From assembly GCA_964532405.1 (NCBI GenBank), contig CAZHIC010000057.1, forward strand, positions 1 to 9,890: a DNA stretch of 9,890 nucleotides, in the 5' to 3' direction. Source of the DNA: PALSA-1006 sp964532405. GTDB taxonomy: Bacteria > Pseudomonadota > Gammaproteobacteria > Burkholderiales > Gallionellaceae. Positions 1-6,817 of the stretch are shown piece by piece (within the stretch, counting starts at the first letter, position 1; each line of letters starts with the position of its first letter). The translations under genes were made by a program, and so were the position numbers. Under the pieces are notes generated by a model. That model was not told where the DNA came from. It saw only the letters and a list, made by a program, of their open reading frames with translations, and did not search any database.

Positions 1-158
1 AATTACAGGGGCAAGTTTACGAAGTGCAAATAATCAATTTTTAGAGGTGCCCTATGGTCGTTTTGGGATGAAGGAGCTGTCGTTTTAGGGCATGTTGCTT
101 TCCGGCAGCGGAACGAAAGCCATCTCAATTTAGTCAATATGGAGTATTCGAAGCGGCA

Positions 159-167
159 TGATAAAAT
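159..167 (+). promoter_or_regulatory. Extended -10 promoter of glyA
   Basis: The sequence TGaTAAAAT matches the extended -10 pattern TGnTATAAT with one mismatch. No good -35 hexamer lies 16-18 bases upstream, as expected when an extended -10 compensates. Transcription would start near 174, giving a leader of about 36 bases before glyA. A short GC hairpin (CGGG 169-172 / CCCG 177-180) followed by TTTT lies at the predicted start and is probably incidental. In the rest of 1-158 I see no gene, only an imperfect hairpin at 97-120 (TTCCG/CGGAA core). Assignment is by pattern only. Confidence 0.5.
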
Positions 168-209
168 GCGGGACTTCCCGTTTTCTATCTTTAAATTTGA
201 AAGGCTGTC

Positions 210-1457
210 ATGTTCTCGCGCAAAAACACCCTCGCCGTCGTTGATCCCGATCTGTGGGATGTAATCCAGAAAGAAAACCGCCGTCAGGAAGAGCATATCG
301 AACTGATTGCGTCGGAAAACTACACCAGCCCGGCGGTGATGGAGGCGCAGGGCAGTCAACTTACCAACAAATATGCGGAAGGTTATCCGGGCAAGCGTTA
401 CTACGGCGGTTGCGAGTATGTGGATGTGGCAGAACAGCTCGCTATCGACCGCGCGAAGGCGCTGTTCGGTGCAGAGTACGCTAACGTACAGCCGCACTCC
501 GGCTCGCAAGCGAATCAAGCTGTGTACGTTTCCGTGCTCAAACCGGGCGATACGATTCTGGGCATGTCCTTGGCGCACGGCGGCCATCTTACTCACGGCG
601 CGTCGGTGAATATCAGCGGCAAGTTGTACAACGCCATCCAGTACGGTTTGAATGACAAAGAAGAAATCGACTACGATCAGGTGCAGGCTTTGGCAACCCA
701 GCATAAGCCGAAAATGATCGTGGCGGGTGCCTCCGCCTACGCGCTGGTCATCGACTGGAAACGCTTCCGCGCCATCGCCGACAGCGTGGGCGCATATCTG
801 TTCGTGGACATGGCGCACTATGCCGGTCTGATCGCGGCGGGCTATTACCCGAATCCGGTCGGCATCGCCGACTTCGTGACGACCACTACGCACAAGACTT
901 TGCGCGGCCCGCGCGGCGGCTTGATTTTGGCAAAAGCTGAACATGAGAAGGCGCTCAATTCCGCCATCTTCCCGGCGCTGCAAGGCGGCCCGTTGATGCA
1001 TGTGATCGCGGCCAAAGCGGTGGCGTTTAAAGAGGCGGCAAGCAAAGAGTTCAAGCAATATCAAAAGCAGGTGATCGACAATGCGCGCGTGATGACCAGG
1101 GTGCTGCAAGAGCGCGGTCTGCGCATCGTTTCCGGCCACACCGACAGCCATCTGTTCCTGGTGGATCTGCGCGCCAAGAAGTTGACCGGCAAGGATGCGG
1201 AGGCGGCATTGGGCAAGGCGCATATTACCGTGAACAAGAATGCTATCCCCAACGACCCGGAGAAGCCGTTCGTCACTTCAGGCATCCGTATCGGTTCACC
1301 TGCGATGACCACACGCGGCTTCAAAGAGCTGGAAGCCGAAAAACTGGCACACTTGATTGCCGACGTACTGGATGCGCCGAACGACGAGGCGGTGATCGCG
1401 CGCGTTGTAGGCGAAGTGAAGAAATTGACGACGCAATTTCCGGTGTATGGAGCCTGA
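210..1457 (+). CDS. glyA: Serine hydroxymethyltransferase
   Basis: This cytoplasmic PLP enzyme interconverts serine and glycine while charging tetrahydrofolate with a one-carbon unit, feeding purine, thymidylate and methionine synthesis. The 415-residue product has the usual family length. The N-terminal motif around residues 30-38 (ELIASENY) is diagnostic. The PLP-binding lysine is K229 in TTTTHKTLRGPRGG, the same number as in E. coli GlyA. The aspartate of VDMAH (about residue 200), which contacts the PLP ring, and the conserved IRIGSPAMTTRG segment near the C terminus are present. The ATG start matches the family N terminus and is preceded by a modest GAAAGG ribosome site at 199-204. It heads the glyA-nrdR-rib cluster, a common betaproteobacterial order, but is separated from nrdR by 93 bases containing a repeat. 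No defect is visible. Confidence 0.98.
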   Translation: MFSRKNTLAVVDPDLWDVIQKENRRQEEHIELIASENYTSPAVMEAQGSQLTNKYAEGYPGKRYYGGCEYVDVAEQLAIDRAKALFGAEYANVQPHSGSQANQAVYVSVLKPGDTILGMSLAHGGHLTHGASVNISGKLYNAIQYGLNDKEEIDYDQVQALATQHKPKMIVAGASAYALVIDWKRFRAIADSVGAYLFVDMAHYAGLIAAGYYPNPVGIADFVTTTTHKTLRGPRGGLILAKAEHEKALNSAIFPALQGGPLMHVIAAKAVAFKEAASKEFKQYQKQVIDNARVMTRVLQERGLRIVSGHTDSHLFLVDLRAKKLTGKDAEAALGKAHITVNKNAIPNDPEKPFVTSGIRIGSPAMTTRGFKELEAEKLAHLIADVLDAPNDEAVIARVVGEVKKLTTQFPVYGA

Positions 1458-1461
1458 AGCT

Positions 1462-1545
1462 GTGAAACGTGAAGATGACCCTGTGAAATGTGAAACGAAG
1501 AAACGGTTTTTCATTTCACCTTTCACGTTTTACTTTTCACATTTC
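1462..1545. repeat. Inverted array of GTGAAAN heptamers
   Basis: The glyA-nrdR spacer is built from degenerate copies of a 7-base unit, GTGAAAN. The + strand has GTGAAA at 1462, 1483 and 1490. The complementary TTTCAC occurs at 1514, 1521 and 1535. The two halves face each other, so the transcript could fold into a long imperfect hairpin. Perfect paired segments include GAAATGTGAAA (1485-1495) with TTTCACATTTC (1535-1545), and AAACGTGAA (1465-1473) with TTCACGTTT (1522-1530). The right arm keeps near-perfect 7-base phasing on its complement. No run of T follows, so it is not a standard intrinsic terminator. It may be a dispersed intergenic repeat or a processing/attenuation element; its function is unknown. 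Confidence 0.75.
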
Positions 1546-1550
1546 TCTCG

Positions 1551-2033
1551 ATGAGGTGTCCTTTCTGTAAACATCCCGACACTCAAGTGGTGGACACGCG
1601 CGAAAATGACGAGGGCGATAACGTTCGCCGTCGGCGGCGTTGTCTGGCATGTGATAAGCGTTTTACGACCCATGAAACGGTGGAGTTGCGTATGCCGCAG
1701 GTGGTCAAGCAGAACGGCATGCGCAGCGAATTCGACGCAGAGAAGTTGCGCACCAGCTTTTCGCGCGCGTTGCACAAGCGCCCGGTCTCCACCGAGTTGG
1801 TGGATGCGGCCGTCGATCACGTCACGCAAAAAGTGTTCGCTCTGGGCGAGCGCGAGATCGGTTCGCGCCAGATCGGCGAAATGGTGATGAAAGAGCTGCT
1901 CAAGCTGGATAAGGTGGCTTATATCCGTTTCGCTTCTGTCTACAAAAGTTTTCAGGATGTGGGCGATTTCTCCGATGCCATCAATGCCGTGACCAAGCCT
2001 CCCGCCAAGCGCCGCAAGCCCGTTTCACCATGA
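1551..2033 (+). CDS. nrdR: Transcriptional repressor NrdR
   Basis: NrdR is a zinc-finger, ATP-cone repressor that senses ATP/dATP and shuts down ribonucleotide reductase genes by binding paired NrdR boxes. The zinc ribbon is intact, with C3, C6, C31 and C34 in the MRCPFC and RCLACDKRF contexts. The arginine-rich stretch R26-R30 between them is typical. The ATP-cone occupies roughly residues 46-136, with the conserved VAYIRFASVYKSF near its end. The product has 160 residues, slightly longer than the usual ~150 because of a basic tail. The start is fixed by the invariant M-[KR]-CPFC N terminus. However, no Shine-Dalgarno sequence precedes it (ATTTCTCTCG), and the only GAGGTG lies just inside the gene. 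The stop overlaps ribD by ATGA at 2030-2033, indicating translational coupling. Confidence 0.97.
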   Translation: MRCPFCKHPDTQVVDTRENDEGDNVRRRRRCLACDKRFTTHETVELRMPQVVKQNGMRSEFDAEKLRTSFSRALHKRPVSTELVDAAVDHVTQKVFALGEREIGSRQIGEMVMKELLKLDKVAYIRFASVYKSFQDVGDFSDAINAVTKPPAKRRKPVSP

Positions 2034-3133
2034 AAGCAACCGACAGCGTATGGATGGCACAAGCGCTGCATCTTGCCGAGCGTGGCTTATTCACGACGAC
2101 GCCTAATCCGCGCGTGGGTTGCGTGCTGGTAAAGGATGGTGTTGTCGTCGGCGAAGGCTGGCACGAGCGGGCGGGTAATCCCCATGCCGAGCCTCTGGCC
2201 TTGCGTGCGGCGGGAGACAAGGCTCGCGCTGCGACCGCTTACGTCACGCTGGAGCCCTGCGCTCATTTCGGACGCACGCCGCCCTGTGCCGATGCGCTTG
2301 TCGCGGCGGGCGTGGCGCGTGTCGTCGTTGCCATGCAAGATCCTAATCCTCTCGTGGCCGGGCAAGGTATCGCCAAGCTGCGCGCGGCGGGCATCGAAGT
2401 GGAATGCGGTTTGATGGAAATCGAAGCCCGTGCGCTCAACATCGGCTTCGTTACGCGCATGACGCACGGCTTGCCGTGGGTGCGCAGCAAGATCGCCATG
2501 AGTCTGGATGGGCGCACCGCGCTTACCAACGGCGTGAGCCAATGGATCACCGGCGAAGCGGCGCGGCGCGATGTGCATGTATGGCGCGCACGTTCCTGCG
2601 CCGTGATGACGGGTATCGACACCGTGCTGGAAGACGATGCGCAACTTTCCGTGCGTTATGTCGCTACTGCACGCCAGCCGTTGCGCGTGGTGCTGGATAG
2701 CCATCTGCGCATTTCGCCAGATGCAAAGTTATTTCAAGGCGGTCAGGTGCTGGTCGTGGCGGCAACTGTGAATACGGAAAAGGCCCGTGCTTTGGAGGAG
2801 GTCGGCGCAAAGGTCGTGGTGTTCGCGGATGAAAGCGGTCGTGTCGATTTGCTTGCCACCTTGCGTCACTTGGCATCTATCGGTTGCAACGAAGTGTTGG
2901 TGGAGGCGGGGGGCACTTTAAATGGCGCGTTGTTGAAGGCGGGGCTGGCGGATGAGCTGGTGTTGTATTTTGCCCCGCAGTTATTGGGCGACATGGCGCG
3001 CGGCATGGCGCAATTGGGTGAGTTGTGCAGTCTTGATGAGCGCGTGGAAGTGGAGTGGCAAGACGTGCGTCATGTGGGCAAGGATTTGCGTGTGTTGGTA
3101 AGTTTGTGTAATCCAAGTAAGGGGGGCTTATGA
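2030..3133 (+). CDS. ribD: Bifunctional riboflavin deaminase/reductase RibD
   Basis: RibD carries out two riboflavin steps from the GTP-derived pyrimidine: deamination of the 2,5-diamino compound, then NADPH-dependent reduction of the ribosyl side chain. The N-terminal cytidine-deaminase-like domain (about 1-145) has the zinc ligands H52, C77 and C86 and the catalytic E54 in the HAE and PC-x8-C motifs. The reductase domain (about 148-360) opens with WVRSKIAMSLDGRTA and includes SQWITGEAARRDVH and the EAGGTLNGALL nucleotide-binding segment. It overlaps nrdR upstream and the methyltransferase downstream, both by ATGA. The last residues after DLRVL (VSLCNPSKGGL) look like an added tail where base composition shifts to AT-rich, consistent with the junction of the inserted R-M genes. 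The enzyme itself appears complete at 367 residues. Confidence 0.97.
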   Translation: MKATDSVWMAQALHLAERGLFTTTPNPRVGCVLVKDGVVVGEGWHERAGNPHAEPLALRAAGDKARAATAYVTLEPCAHFGRTPPCADALVAAGVARVVVAMQDPNPLVAGQGIAKLRAAGIEVECGLMEIEARALNIGFVTRMTHGLPWVRSKIAMSLDGRTALTNGVSQWITGEAARRDVHVWRARSCAVMTGIDTVLEDDAQLSVRYVATARQPLRVVLDSHLRISPDAKLFQGGQVLVVAATVNTEKARALEEVGAKVVVFADESGRVDLLATLRHLASIGCNEVLVEAGGTLNGALLKAGLADELVLYFAPQLLGDMARGMAQLGELCSLDERVEVEWQDVRHVGKDLRVLVSLCNPSKGGL

Positions 3134-4200
3134 GAGTAAATAAACTTCTAAAACAGATTGAGCCACTAACTGCACTTGACTTATTTTGTGGTGCAGGTGG
3201 TCTGACGCTCGGATTGAAACAGGCTGGATTTAAGGTTCTAGTTGGCGTCGAGCTTGCTTCAACTGCAGCCGAAACATATCGAAAAAATCACCCAGAAGTT
3301 ATTTGTCTTGAAAGTGATATTCGTACAATTTGTCCTGCGGAGTTGATGGTAAGTTTAGGATTGAAAACAGGTGAATTGTCGTTGTTGGCTGGTTGCCCGC
3401 CTTGTCAGGGGTTTTCAACATTGCGCACACGAAAAAAATCGCACTCAGTTAGTGACAGTCGAAACGAGTTACTTTTTGAGTATTTACGATTTGTTAATGT
3501 GTTTCGTCCGAAAGCATTGATGATGGAGAATGTCCCCGCATTAAAACTAGATGGGCGCATGACGGTTTTTTTAAGCAAACTAGAGGAGTTCGGTTATTTA
3601 ATTAACGATGATTCTGTGAGAATTGAAAATGCCGCTAATTATGGTGTGCCTCAGCGGCGCAAAAGAATGATTATGCAGGTAACGAAACAAGAAATATTAC
3701 CTACTGTTTTTCCAACTGGAAAAACAACAGTACGTATGGCTTTGGAGAAAGCTGAGCTTAAACCAGTCGGTAAGTCGGGTGATGTTCTGCATGACAATCA
3801 GTCGAAACACGGAATAAGGGTAATGGACATTATCAAGGCAATTCCGAAAGACGGTGGTGGGCGGGATTCTTTGCCAAGTAGCCTGACCTTGAATTGTCAC
3901 AAAAATAATCCTGCTGGTTTCAAGGATGTGTATGGACGTATGAAATGGGATGATGTTGCTCCTACTATGACTGGTGGATGTGGTAATCCATCAAAGGGGC
4001 GTTTTTTGCATCCAGAAGAAAATCGTGCCATTAGTCTGCGTGAAGCAGCGATTTTGCAGACCTTTCCAAAAAATTATTGGTTCTCTAGCAAGGGCGGACG
4101 CACTGCGATCGCACTGATGATTGGCAATGCTTTGCCGCCCGAGTTTATTCGCAGACATGCTGTTGCAATTGCTTCAGCTCTGACAAAGGAGGCTATATGA
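3130..4200 (+). CDS. DNA (cytosine-5) methyltransferase of an R-M system
   Basis: The product transfers a methyl group from S-adenosylmethionine to C5 of cytosine in a specific DNA site, protecting host DNA from the partner nuclease. All core motifs appear in canonical order: motif I (LDLFCGAGGLTLG, 16-28), motif IV with catalytic C92 (GCPPCQGFS, 88-96), motif VI (ENV, 133-135), motif VIII (QRRKR, 175-179), motif IX (RAISLREAAILQTFP, 299-313) and motif X (IGNALPP, 331-337). The target-recognition region lies between about 180 and 298 and is compact, so a single specificity is expected. At 356 residues it is complete. The ATG is preceded by an AAGGGGGG ribosome site (3119-3126) inside the end of ribD, and the stop overlaps the next gene by ATGA. 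Codon use is AT-richer than its neighbours. Recognition sequence cannot be read directly; BbrUII/HgiDII relatives suggest GTCGAC (inference). Confidence 0.95.
   Translation: MRVNKLLKQIEPLTALDLFCGAGGLTLGLKQAGFKVLVGVELASTAAETYRKNHPEVICLESDIRTICPAELMVSLGLKTGELSLLAGCPPCQGFSTLRTRKKSHSVSDSRNELLFEYLRFVNVFRPKALMMENVPALKLDGRMTVFLSKLEEFGYLINDDSVRIENAANYGVPQRRKRMIMQVTKQEILPTVFPTGKTTVRMALEKAELKPVGKSGDVLHDNQSKHGIRVMDIIKAIPKDGGGRDSLPSSLTLNCHKNNPAGFKDVYGRMKWDDVAPTMTGGCGNPSKGRFLHPEENRAISLREAAILQTFPKNYWFSSKGGRTAIALMIGNALPPEFIRRHAVAIASALTKEAI
4186..4192 (+). promoter_or_regulatory. Strong ribosome binding site of the ATPase/nuclease gene
   Basis: AAGGAGG, a perfect Shine-Dalgarno sequence, lies inside the last codons of the methyltransferase gene, four bases before the ATG at 4197. 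It supports this start and implies efficient initiation of the restriction gene in addition to coupling through the ATGA overlap. Confidence 0.8.
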
Positions 4201-6134
4201 GTAAGAAGCTTACGTTAGGATTTCATGGTCGCATTATTGATCATTTGGGTATCCAGATGTATCAAAGTCCAACCGCTGCAATTGCGGAGATAGTTTCCAA
4301 TGCATGGGATGCTGATGCAGAAGAGGTGCGCATAGATTTTAATTTTGATAGTGAAAACAAGTCTGGATGGACGATAACTATTCAAGATAATGGTGTTGGA
4401 ATGTCATTTGATGATTGCCAAAAACGCTATTTAAGCGTGGGTTATAACCGCAGAGATAAGGCGGGCCCAACTGAGCGAACTGGTAAAAACCGTCCTGTGA
4501 TGGGGCGAAAAGGAATCGGTAAATTTGCAGGTTTTGGTATTGCAAGATTTATCAAAATTTGTACGGTGGATAAGTTAACCACTGAGTTAACAGAGTTTGA
4601 GTTAGATCTGCAAAGTATTAGGCGAGGTGATAGTTATGTTGATACCGCTCCCTTGCAAATTGATGTTCCTCAGCATGCTATCTCACAAATAGTGACCTCT
4701 CATGGTACGCAAATTGTTTTGCGAGACCTTTCAATAAATAAACGTATTTCTATACCACTATTTGCTGAATCTCTCGCGCGAAGATTTGCAATCAATGTGA
4801 CTGCTGACAATTTTAAAATTCTTCTGAATGGCGAGCTCATGTCAGACGGGGCAGATTTATCTAATGTTGAAATGTCATTTCCAAGAGATTTTTCACCTGA
4901 ACAAAAAAGCGAACGCAATGTGATAGTGGGTGACGATGGTTGGGGTGAAGAGTCTTTACCAAGCGGGCAGTTGGTTAAATGGAAAATCCAGTTCTACAAA
5001 GAGCTTGTGAAGAATGAAGAGATGGCTGGCATTACTATTTTTGCGCACAAAAAATTAGCACAAAGACCATTCATGTTTAACGTGACTGGCGGGCTGGCAA
5101 GCCAAGCTGGGCCTGAGTATATGTCTGGGCAAGTGGTCGCGGATTGGGTGGATGAACTTGGTGAGGATGTTATTTCAACTGAACGTCAGAGGCTTAATTG
5201 GAACCATGCGGAACTGGATGAGTTTCAGCAGTGGGGTGAGCAACTAATCAGACGCTTGATGGGGGTGTGGAAGAGCAAAAGAACTGCCAAAAAAATGCAG
5301 CGACTCGAAGAAAAGATCGGTGCTTTTTCTGATCGCCTTAATCATCTAGGTGGTGAGAGAAAAGTAGTAAAGAGTGCGCTAGAAAAATTGGCACAGCTTG
5401 AAAAGTTGACGGAAGAGCAATTTGTTGAAATGGGCAATGCTGTTTTATTAGCTTGGGAAGGTGGTCGGTTGCGAGAGTTAATTAACGATTTGGCGAATGC
5501 GCCATCAATGGATGAAGCGTGTTTGGTGGAGTTGCTTATCGAGGCGAATGCCATTACTGCGTTGCACACGGCGGAAACAGTTAAATCAAAATTAACTGCT
5601 ATTGATGGACTTGAACAGAGAATCAAAGACAAGCAGTTAGAGAATGCGGTGCGTGACTACATTGCAAAAAATCCTTGGTTGATTTCCCCTCAATGGGAAA
5701 CTTTTGCTGTTGAAAAACGATTAACGAACATCTGCGTCGGTGCAAGCAAGGCTGCTTTGAGCGATGAGGCATTTAAAGGTCGTGTTGATTTGGTGTTGTC
5801 TAGCGGAAAGCAATTGCTGTTGCTGGAGTTCATGCGTCCAGGTCTAAAGATTGATAGGGATCATCTGGATAGATTCAACCAGTATCTGGACATCATTCAG
5901 GAAAATATTGATGCAAGCACGGCATTGGGCTTTGATCACATAACAGGTTACTTGGTGGCAGATGAATTGTTAAAGCCAGCAGGCATGAAACCAAAGTTAA
6001 CATCAATGAAAAATCAAGATAGATATGCGATGTCGTGGAATGATTTAATCGCTCAAGCAAAGCACCAATGGAAAGAATTTTTAGAGCATATAAAACAACG
6101 AGCCCCTGATGACACGAGGGTGAGAAATGTTTAG
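4197..6134 (+). CDS. GHKL (MutL/MORC-like) ATPase fused to a PD-(D/E)XK-like nuclease, putative restriction enzyme
   Basis: This 645-residue protein is the probable restriction partner of the methyltransferase. The N terminus is a Bergerat-fold ATPase: N-box E31-N35-D38 (AEIVSNAWDAD), Mg/adenine-binding DNGVGM at 64-69, the glycine-rich lid GRKGIGKFAGFG at 103-114, and a GT motif (HGTQIVL) near residue 175. The segment to about residue 350, with GITIFAHKKLAQRP, resembles the S5-like transducer domain of MutL/MORC proteins. A charged, probably coiled-coil helix covers roughly 360-420. The C-terminal region begins with KNPWLISPQWE (491-501) and contains GRVDLVL followed by LLLLEFMRPG. D531 and E544 fit a PD-(D/E)XK active site, with M546 where the usual lysine would be. 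This architecture matches the BbrUII/HgiDII restriction family and known MutL-like ATPases of R-M operons. It overlaps ribE by 8 bases. The nuclease activity is inferred, not seen. Confidence 0.85.
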   Translation: MSKKLTLGFHGRIIDHLGIQMYQSPTAAIAEIVSNAWDADAEEVRIDFNFDSENKSGWTITIQDNGVGMSFDDCQKRYLSVGYNRRDKAGPTERTGKNRPVMGRKGIGKFAGFGIARFIKICTVDKLTTELTEFELDLQSIRRGDSYVDTAPLQIDVPQHAISQIVTSHGTQIVLRDLSINKRISIPLFAESLARRFAINVTADNFKILLNGELMSDGADLSNVEMSFPRDFSPEQKSERNVIVGDDGWGEESLPSGQLVKWKIQFYKELVKNEEMAGITIFAHKKLAQRPFMFNVTGGLASQAGPEYMSGQVVADWVDELGEDVISTERQRLNWNHAELDEFQQWGEQLIRRLMGVWKSKRTAKKMQRLEEKIGAFSDRLNHLGGERKVVKSALEKLAQLEKLTEEQFVEMGNAVLLAWEGGRLRELINDLANAPSMDEACLVELLIEANAITALHTAETVKSKLTAIDGLEQRIKDKQLENAVRDYIAKNPWLISPQWETFAVEKRLTNICVGASKAALSDEAFKGRVDLVLSSGKQLLLLEFMRPGLKIDRDHLDRFNQYLDIIQENIDASTALGFDHITGYLVADELLKPAGMKPKLTSMKNQDRYAMSWNDLIAQAKHQWKEFLEHIKQRAPDDTRVRNV

Positions 6135-6717
6135 TGGAATTGTGGCGGATGTCGGACTGATTCAAACGGCACAGGGCAGGGGGGGCGGTTTGCGTTTGAG
6201 CGTCACCACCGAAAATCTCGGCATGGATGATGTTCAACTAGGCGACAGCATCGCAGTGAATGGCGTATGCCTCACCGTGGTAAGGATAGACGGCAAGGTG
6301 TTCACCGTGGATGTGTCGCGCGAAACCTTGGATTGCACCATCGGGCTGGGCAAACAAGGCGCGTTGGTCAATCTGGAAAAAGCGTTGCGGCTTTCCGATC
6401 GATTGGGCGGCCACTTGGTCAGCGGCCATGTGGACGGTGTAGGTGATGTAGTGGCCTTTAATGACATCGGCGAAAGTTGGCGTTTGATCGTGCGCGCGCC
6501 CCATGCTCTGGCAAAATATATCGCGGTGAAAGGCTCTATTACCATCAATGGAGTGAGCCTCACGGTGAACCATGTTGCCGGTTCTGAATTTGAGGTGAAC
6601 CTCATTCCGCATACTTTGGCAGTCACTACACTCAATCAATTATCTTCAGGCACACAAGTGAATCTTGAAATCGACCTGATCGCGCGTTATGTCGAGCGCA
6701 TGATGGTGGCGGAGTAA
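6127..6717 (+). CDS. ribE: Riboflavin synthase, alpha subunit
   Basis: The enzyme dismutates two molecules of 6,7-dimethyl-8-ribityllumazine into riboflavin and a pyrimidine that is recycled; this is the last step of the pathway. The 196-residue protein starts with the family signature MFSGIV and contains two lumazine-binding barrel repeats. Repeat 1 carries NGVCLTV (45-51) and repeat 2 carries GGHLVSGHVDG (94-104) and NGVSLTV (141-147). The start codon lies inside the last codons of the upstream ATPase gene, which ends at 6134 in another frame. A GAGGGTGAG ribosome site precedes it by a few bases. The normal neighbour would be ribD, now displaced by about 3 kb of R-M genes. E. coli calls this gene ribC. 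No obvious terminator follows. Confidence 0.97.
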   Translation: MFSGIVADVGLIQTAQGRGGGLRLSVTTENLGMDDVQLGDSIAVNGVCLTVVRIDGKVFTVDVSRETLDCTIGLGKQGALVNLEKALRLSDRLGGHLVSGHVDGVGDVVAFNDIGESWRLIVRAPHALAKYIAVKGSITINGVSLTVNHVAGSEFEVNLIPHTLAVTTLNQLSSGTQVNLEIDLIARYVERMMVAE

Positions 6718-6817
6718 TTTTATGCTATGTAATTTTGCCGCTTAATCGGGTCATGATCGAGTAAATTAAGCTAACTTAAGGCTTGCTCGAGCCGTGAGTC
6801 GAGGGTGATAAGTCTCG

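Larger units (their letters stand above)
3130..6126 (+). other. Restriction-modification module inserted between ribD and ribE
   Basis: Two same-strand genes, a C5 methyltransferase and a GHKL-ATPase/nuclease, lie between ribD and ribE. They are distinctly AT-richer than both flanks by hand count and codon choice. The module begins at an ATGA overlap with ribD and ends in an 8-base overlap with ribE, so no non-coding boundary remains. I see no transposase, integrase, tRNA, direct repeats or controller (C) protein. The pairing is known for MutL/MORC-like ATPases linked to R-M systems and for the BbrUII/HgiDII restriction family. Horizontal acquisition is inferred from composition and position. 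The exact ends could lie some tens of bases to either side (about 3095-3130 and 6110-6126). Confidence 0.8.

Noticed and set aside
169..184. CGGG-ACTT-CCCG-TTTT hairpin as an attenuator of glyA
   Set aside because: The stem is only 4 bp and falls at the predicted transcription start, so it could not act as a terminator of the glyA leader.
3..1223. A 406-codon open frame on the minus strand covering glyA
   Set aside because: It is antisense to a clearly real glyA and has low-complexity His/Arg/Leu composition typical of the reverse of GC-rich genes, with no family match that I can see.
1462..1545. NrdR boxes (autoregulation of nrdR)
   Set aside because: The repeated unit is GTGAAAN, unlike the ACAnnATAT-type NrdR box, and the spacing is a 7-base tandem rather than two boxes about one helical turn multiple apart.
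3130..6126. Transposon or integrase-borne element carrying the R-M genes
   Set aside because: No transposase, recombinase, terminal inverted repeats or target-site duplication could be found at either edge.
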